Positions 61,818-64,000 of a stretch of 64,000 nucleotides of DNA are shown here, piece after piece. The DNA is taken from positions 62,001 to 126,000 of the forward strand of contig CAWJCM010000007.1 of NCBI GenBank assembly GCA_963841405.1, in the 5' to 3' direction. The translations under genes and the position numbers were made by a program. This DNA comes from DATBLE01 sp963841405. Its GTDB lineage: Bacteria; Actinomycetota; Thermoleophilia; Gaiellales; Gaiellaceae. Position 1 is the first letter of the stretch, and every line of letters begins with the position of its first letter. The notes beneath the pieces were generated by a model. The model worked only from the letters and a program-made list of their open reading frames with translations, ran no database searches and had not been told where the DNA came from.

Positions 61818-62660
61818 CTACTCGACGCTCGAGGCATGTCTGCGGAAGAAGTCGATCACGACCCTGACGTGCTCGTCGGTGTTGTCGAAGATCGTCGAGT
61901 GGTTCGAACCGCGGATGACGTGCTTCTCGGCGCCGGGGATGCCCTCGTAGATCGCCTCCTGCCCCGCTCCGTCCGGCCCCTGGTCCCACGGCGTCATCAG
62001 ATCCTCGTCGCCGCCCAGCACGAGCGCGGGCGAGGTGATCTTCGGCAGCCACTCGCGGATGTCCATGTCGCACATCGCCTCGCAGGCGGCGGTGAACACC
62101 TCGATCCGGTTCGAGTCGCGCAGGATCTGCTGGATGTCGTCGATCGCGGCGACGCCGTCAGGCGTCTCGAGGAAGGCTTTCGAGAGCGCCTGCCAGGCGA
62201 TCAGCTCCGCGAGGATGCGGCTGCCCGGCCCGTCGGGGTCCATCCGGGCGATGTCGATCCAGTTCTTGAAGACGAGCCGGCCGGACCTGCCGAGCTTGGC
62301 AGCGGCGCAGTTGATCACCACCGACGTCGTCCGCTCGGGGTACTTGCCGGCGAAGACGATCGCGATCATCCCGCCCATCGACGTCCCGTGGACGTGCGCC
62401 GCGGGCAGCTCGAGGGCGTCGAGGAGCCCGGCGACGTCGTCTGCCCAGACCTCCATGTCGTAGTCCTGCACCGGCCGGTCGGACTGCCCGTAGCCGCGCA
62501 GGTCGTAGTCGATGACCCGGAAGTGCTCGGCGAGCGCCGGGGTTGCAGGCGCGAAGTTGAAGTGGCCGAAGCCCGCGCCGTGGATCTGGACGACCGGCTC
62601 GCCCTCGCCCGAGACCTGGTACCAGAGCTTGACGCCGTTGACCTGCGCCCTACCTTCCAT
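61818..62660 (-). CDS. Alpha/beta hydrolase
   Basis: A 280-residue alpha/beta hydrolase, paralogous to the one at 34 kb. Oxyanion region VVQIHGAGFGHFNF, nucleophile in AHVHGTSMGGMIAIVFAGKY, acid in PALVLGGDEDLMTPWDQG, His in HVIRGSNHSTIFDN. It probably cleaves an ester, lactone or carbamate. GGAGG lies 4 nt before ATG 62660. A perfect GAATGTCTGACATTC operator lies in the divergent promoter shared with the creatininase gene. Confidence 0.9.
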   Translation of the reverse strand: MEGRAQVNGVKLWYQVSGEGEPVVQIHGAGFGHFNFAPATPALAEHFRVIDYDLRGYGQSDRPVQDYDMEVWADDVAGLLDALELPAAHVHGTSMGGMIAIVFAGKYPERTTSVVINCAAAKLGRSGRLVFKNWIDIARMDPDGPGSRILAELIAWQALSKAFLETPDGVAAIDDIQQILRDSNRIEVFTAACEAMCDMDIREWLPKITSPALVLGGDEDLMTPWDQGPDGAGQEAIYEGIPGAEKHVIRGSNHSTIFDNTDEHVRVVIDFFRRHASSVE

Positions 62661-62689
62661 GCGCCTCCGCAGTCGAGGACGGCCGAGTA

Positions 62690-62718
62690 TTGCAGAATGT
62701 CTGACATTCGTCGAAGAT
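62690..62718 (+). promoter_or_regulatory. Divergent promoter with perfect GntR-type palindrome
   Basis: TTGCAG (62690-62695), 17-bp spacer, GAAGAT (62713-62718) for the creatininase gene. GAATGTCTGACATTC (62695-62709), a perfect 7+1+7 palindrome, fills the spacer; on the minus strand CAATAC just downstream of it may be the -10 of the hydrolase gene. Confidence 0.7.
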
Positions 62719-62724
62719 CCGCTC

Positions 62725-63525
62725 GTGGCCGAGCGGTTCATCGAGCGGCTGACCTGGCCGGAGGTCGAGCAGGCGATCGCGCGCGGCGTCGACGCAGTGC
62801 TGATCCCGATCGGGACGACCGAGCAGCACGGCCCGCACATGCCGCTCGACACCGACTGCTTCATCGCCCGGTCGCTGTGCGCGCGGGCGGCGGAGGCGGG
62901 CGAGACCGACGGCGTCGAGCTGCTGGTCGCGCCGACGCTGAACGTGACGCTGTCCTGGTACCACATGCAGTTCCCGGGCTCGGTGCGACTCTCGACGACG
63001 ACGTTCTTCCAGGTCTTCCGCGAGATCTGCGACTCGCTCGCCGAGCACGGCTTCGAGCGCCTGGTGGCCGTCAACGGCCACGGGGGCAACGCCGCCGCCC
63101 TGACGGTGGCGGTCAACCACTACCTGGAGACGACCGGCCGGCGCGTCTTCCTCGTCCAGTGGTGGGACCTCGCCTCGGACGTCCTCGGCGAGATCGAGGG
63201 GCCGATGATCCACGCCGAGGAGGCCGAGACCTCCCTGGCGATGGCGCTCGGGCAGCGCGTCGAGGCCGACCGGGCGACCCGCGACGCGTGGGACCGCGGC
63301 GAGGCCGTGAAGGACGCCGGCCTGCCGTGGACGTCGTACGGCCGCTACGGGATGCGCGCAAGCGGCCCCGGCGTGGTCGTGCCGATGGACATGCTCCGCG
63401 ACATCACCGAGTCGGGCGTGGTCGGAGACGCCACCCGCGCGTCGGCCGAGACCGGCGAGCAGATCATCGCCGCCCTCGTCCCCCGCATCGTTCAGGTCTG
63501 CAGGGAGATGGCCGGAAAGGAGTAG
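62725..63525 (+). CDS. Creatininase-family amidohydrolase
   Basis: A 266-residue metal amidohydrolase. GTTEQHGPHMPLDTDCFIA holds the Glu, His and Asp ligands; VNGHGGNAAALTVAVNHYLE the His ligand; IHAEEAETSLAMALG the last Glu. Relatives hydrolyse creatinine or formamide-type rings, or act in cofactor maturation (MftE). Its neighbours favour cyclic-amide hydrolysis. GTG 62725 is 6 nt after the -10 box; the cyclase-family gene begins 3 nt after its stop. Confidence 0.88.
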   Translation: MAERFIERLTWPEVEQAIARGVDAVLIPIGTTEQHGPHMPLDTDCFIARSLCARAAEAGETDGVELLVAPTLNVTLSWYHMQFPGSVRLSTTTFFQVFREICDSLAEHGFERLVAVNGHGGNAAALTVAVNHYLETTGRRVFLVQWWDLASDVLGEIEGPMIHAEEAETSLAMALGQRVEADRATRDAWDRGEAVKDAGLPWTSYGRYGMRASGPGVVVPMDMLRDITESGVVGDATRASAETGEQIIAALVPRIVQVCREMAGKE

Positions 63526-63528
63526 CTC

Positions 63529-64000
63529 GTGCGTGTGATCGACCTCTCACAACCGCTGTCCCGCGAGTCGCAGCTGCACCCGTTCTTCCCGCCCACCCAG
63601 ATCCTCCGCCACATCCAGCACGCGGACGCGGAGGAGGGCCGGCCGTCGTTCAACGCCGAGATCATCATCACGTCGAACCATGCGGCGACTCACGTCGACG
63701 CCTTCGGCCACTACCAGCAGGGCGGCACGGCAATTGCCGACATGCCGCTCGACATGTTCTGCGGCGAGGCGATCTGCGCCGACATCCGGCAGTACGAACG
63801 TGGGCACGACGTCACCGCCGAGGAGATCGAGCGCGCCGTCGAGACCGGCGGCCAGGAGCTTCGCGAGGGCAACATCCTGCTCTTCTGCTCCGACCACTAC
63901 AACCGCACAGCAGGGACGCCCGCGTTCCTCGACGGGTTCTGCGGGATCTCGGCCGAGGCGGTGCACTGGATGGCCGACCGCGGCGTGAAGATCTTCGGCG
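63529..64000 (+). CDS. Cyclase-family hydrolase (3' end beyond window)
   Basis: The first 157 residues of a cyclase-family (kynurenine-formamidase-like) metal hydrolase. VIDLSQPLSRESQLHPFFPP and the metal motif SNHAATHVDAFGHYQQGG are present, with LFCSDHYNRTAGTPAFLDGF after. It resembles the protein at 16.5-17.5 kb in fold but not closely in sequence. A strong ribosome-binding site (GGAAAGGAG) precedes GTG 63529, just after the creatininase stop, so the pair is one operon, likely performing successive ring or formamide hydrolyses. Confidence 0.87.
   Translation, partial: MRVIDLSQPLSRESQLHPFFPPTQILRHIQHADAEEGRPSFNAEIIITSNHAATHVDAFGHYQQGGTAIADMPLDMFCGEAICADIRQYERGHDVTAEEIERAVETGGQELREGNILLFCSDHYNRTAGTPAFLDGFCGISAEAVHWMADRGVKIFG

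Overview
The window is high-GC DNA (about two thirds to 70% G+C by eye) with dense, overlapping gene packing and pronounced third-position G/C. Two F420-dependent luciferase-like oxidoreductases, many genes whose start codon sits 5-8 nt after a TANNNT -10 box (leaderless transcripts), two class II toxin-antitoxin pairs and an Erm-type pseudogene point to an actinobacterium. A soil Thermoleophilia (Gaiellales/Solirubrobacterales) is my guess from gene content, not proven. No rRNA, tRNA or CRISPR array was seen.

Left part (1-29 kb): a polyamine-type ABC importer cut by the left edge, a small P-loop kinase, a GGDEF/HD-GYP c-di-GMP enzyme, an F420 oxidoreductase, a 1002-residue cyclase-ATPase regulator, an M20 N-carbamoyl-amino-acid hydrolase, an MMPL exporter, a three-gene set (FAD amino-acid oxidase, PanE-GAF fusion, acetamidase), a nitrilase plus cyclase-family hydrolase pair, an animal-type heme peroxidase, an ornithine-cyclodeaminase-like enzyme, a second M20 hydrolase, aconitase and an EamA exporter. 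Decayed genes lie between them: a truncated ABC ATPase, a twice-frameshifted DsbA-like isomerase and a deleted erm-type methyltransferase.

Middle part (29-53 kb): a catabolic island for cyclic amides, ureides and acyl-CoA compounds. It holds a tartrate-dehydrogenase-like enzyme, an N-carbamoylsarcosine-amidase-like protein, D-hydantoinase, an amidase with a newly noticed 54-residue GatC/AtzG-like partner, PuuE-type allantoinase, and a seven-gene minus-strand operon (Zn-dehydrogenase, hyuA, hyuB, FCD-type GntR regulator, F420 oxidoreductase, CoA-transferase, RidA). Divergent from it is a five-gene plus-strand operon (CitE-like lyase, MaoC hydratase, MmgE/PrpD, two acyl-CoA dehydrogenases). A toxin-antitoxin pair and a CobW GTPase with a small Cys-rich partner follow.

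Right part (53-64 kb): a polysaccharide-deacetylase-like amidohydrolase, a complete PotABCD-like importer operon, an NCS1 nucleobase/allantoin-type permease with a cupin dioxygenase-like protein, an alpha/beta hydrolase, a creatininase-family amidohydrolase, and a cyclase-family hydrolase cut by the right edge.

Two palindromic operator families tie the island together: GAATGTCWGACATTC (five sites, two of them in the divergent promoters at 46.05-46.13 kb, close to the FCD regulator gene) and TTGTATACAA (two exact sites and one variant, in front of hydantoinase, the deacetylase and the ABC importer). I infer two GntR-type regulons for scavenging nitrogen and carbon from hydantoins, creatinine-like compounds and ureides. 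Mobile palindromic elements occur too: one is inserted in frame inside the amidase, one forms the C-terminus of the CobW protein, and a third hairpin family occurs three times.
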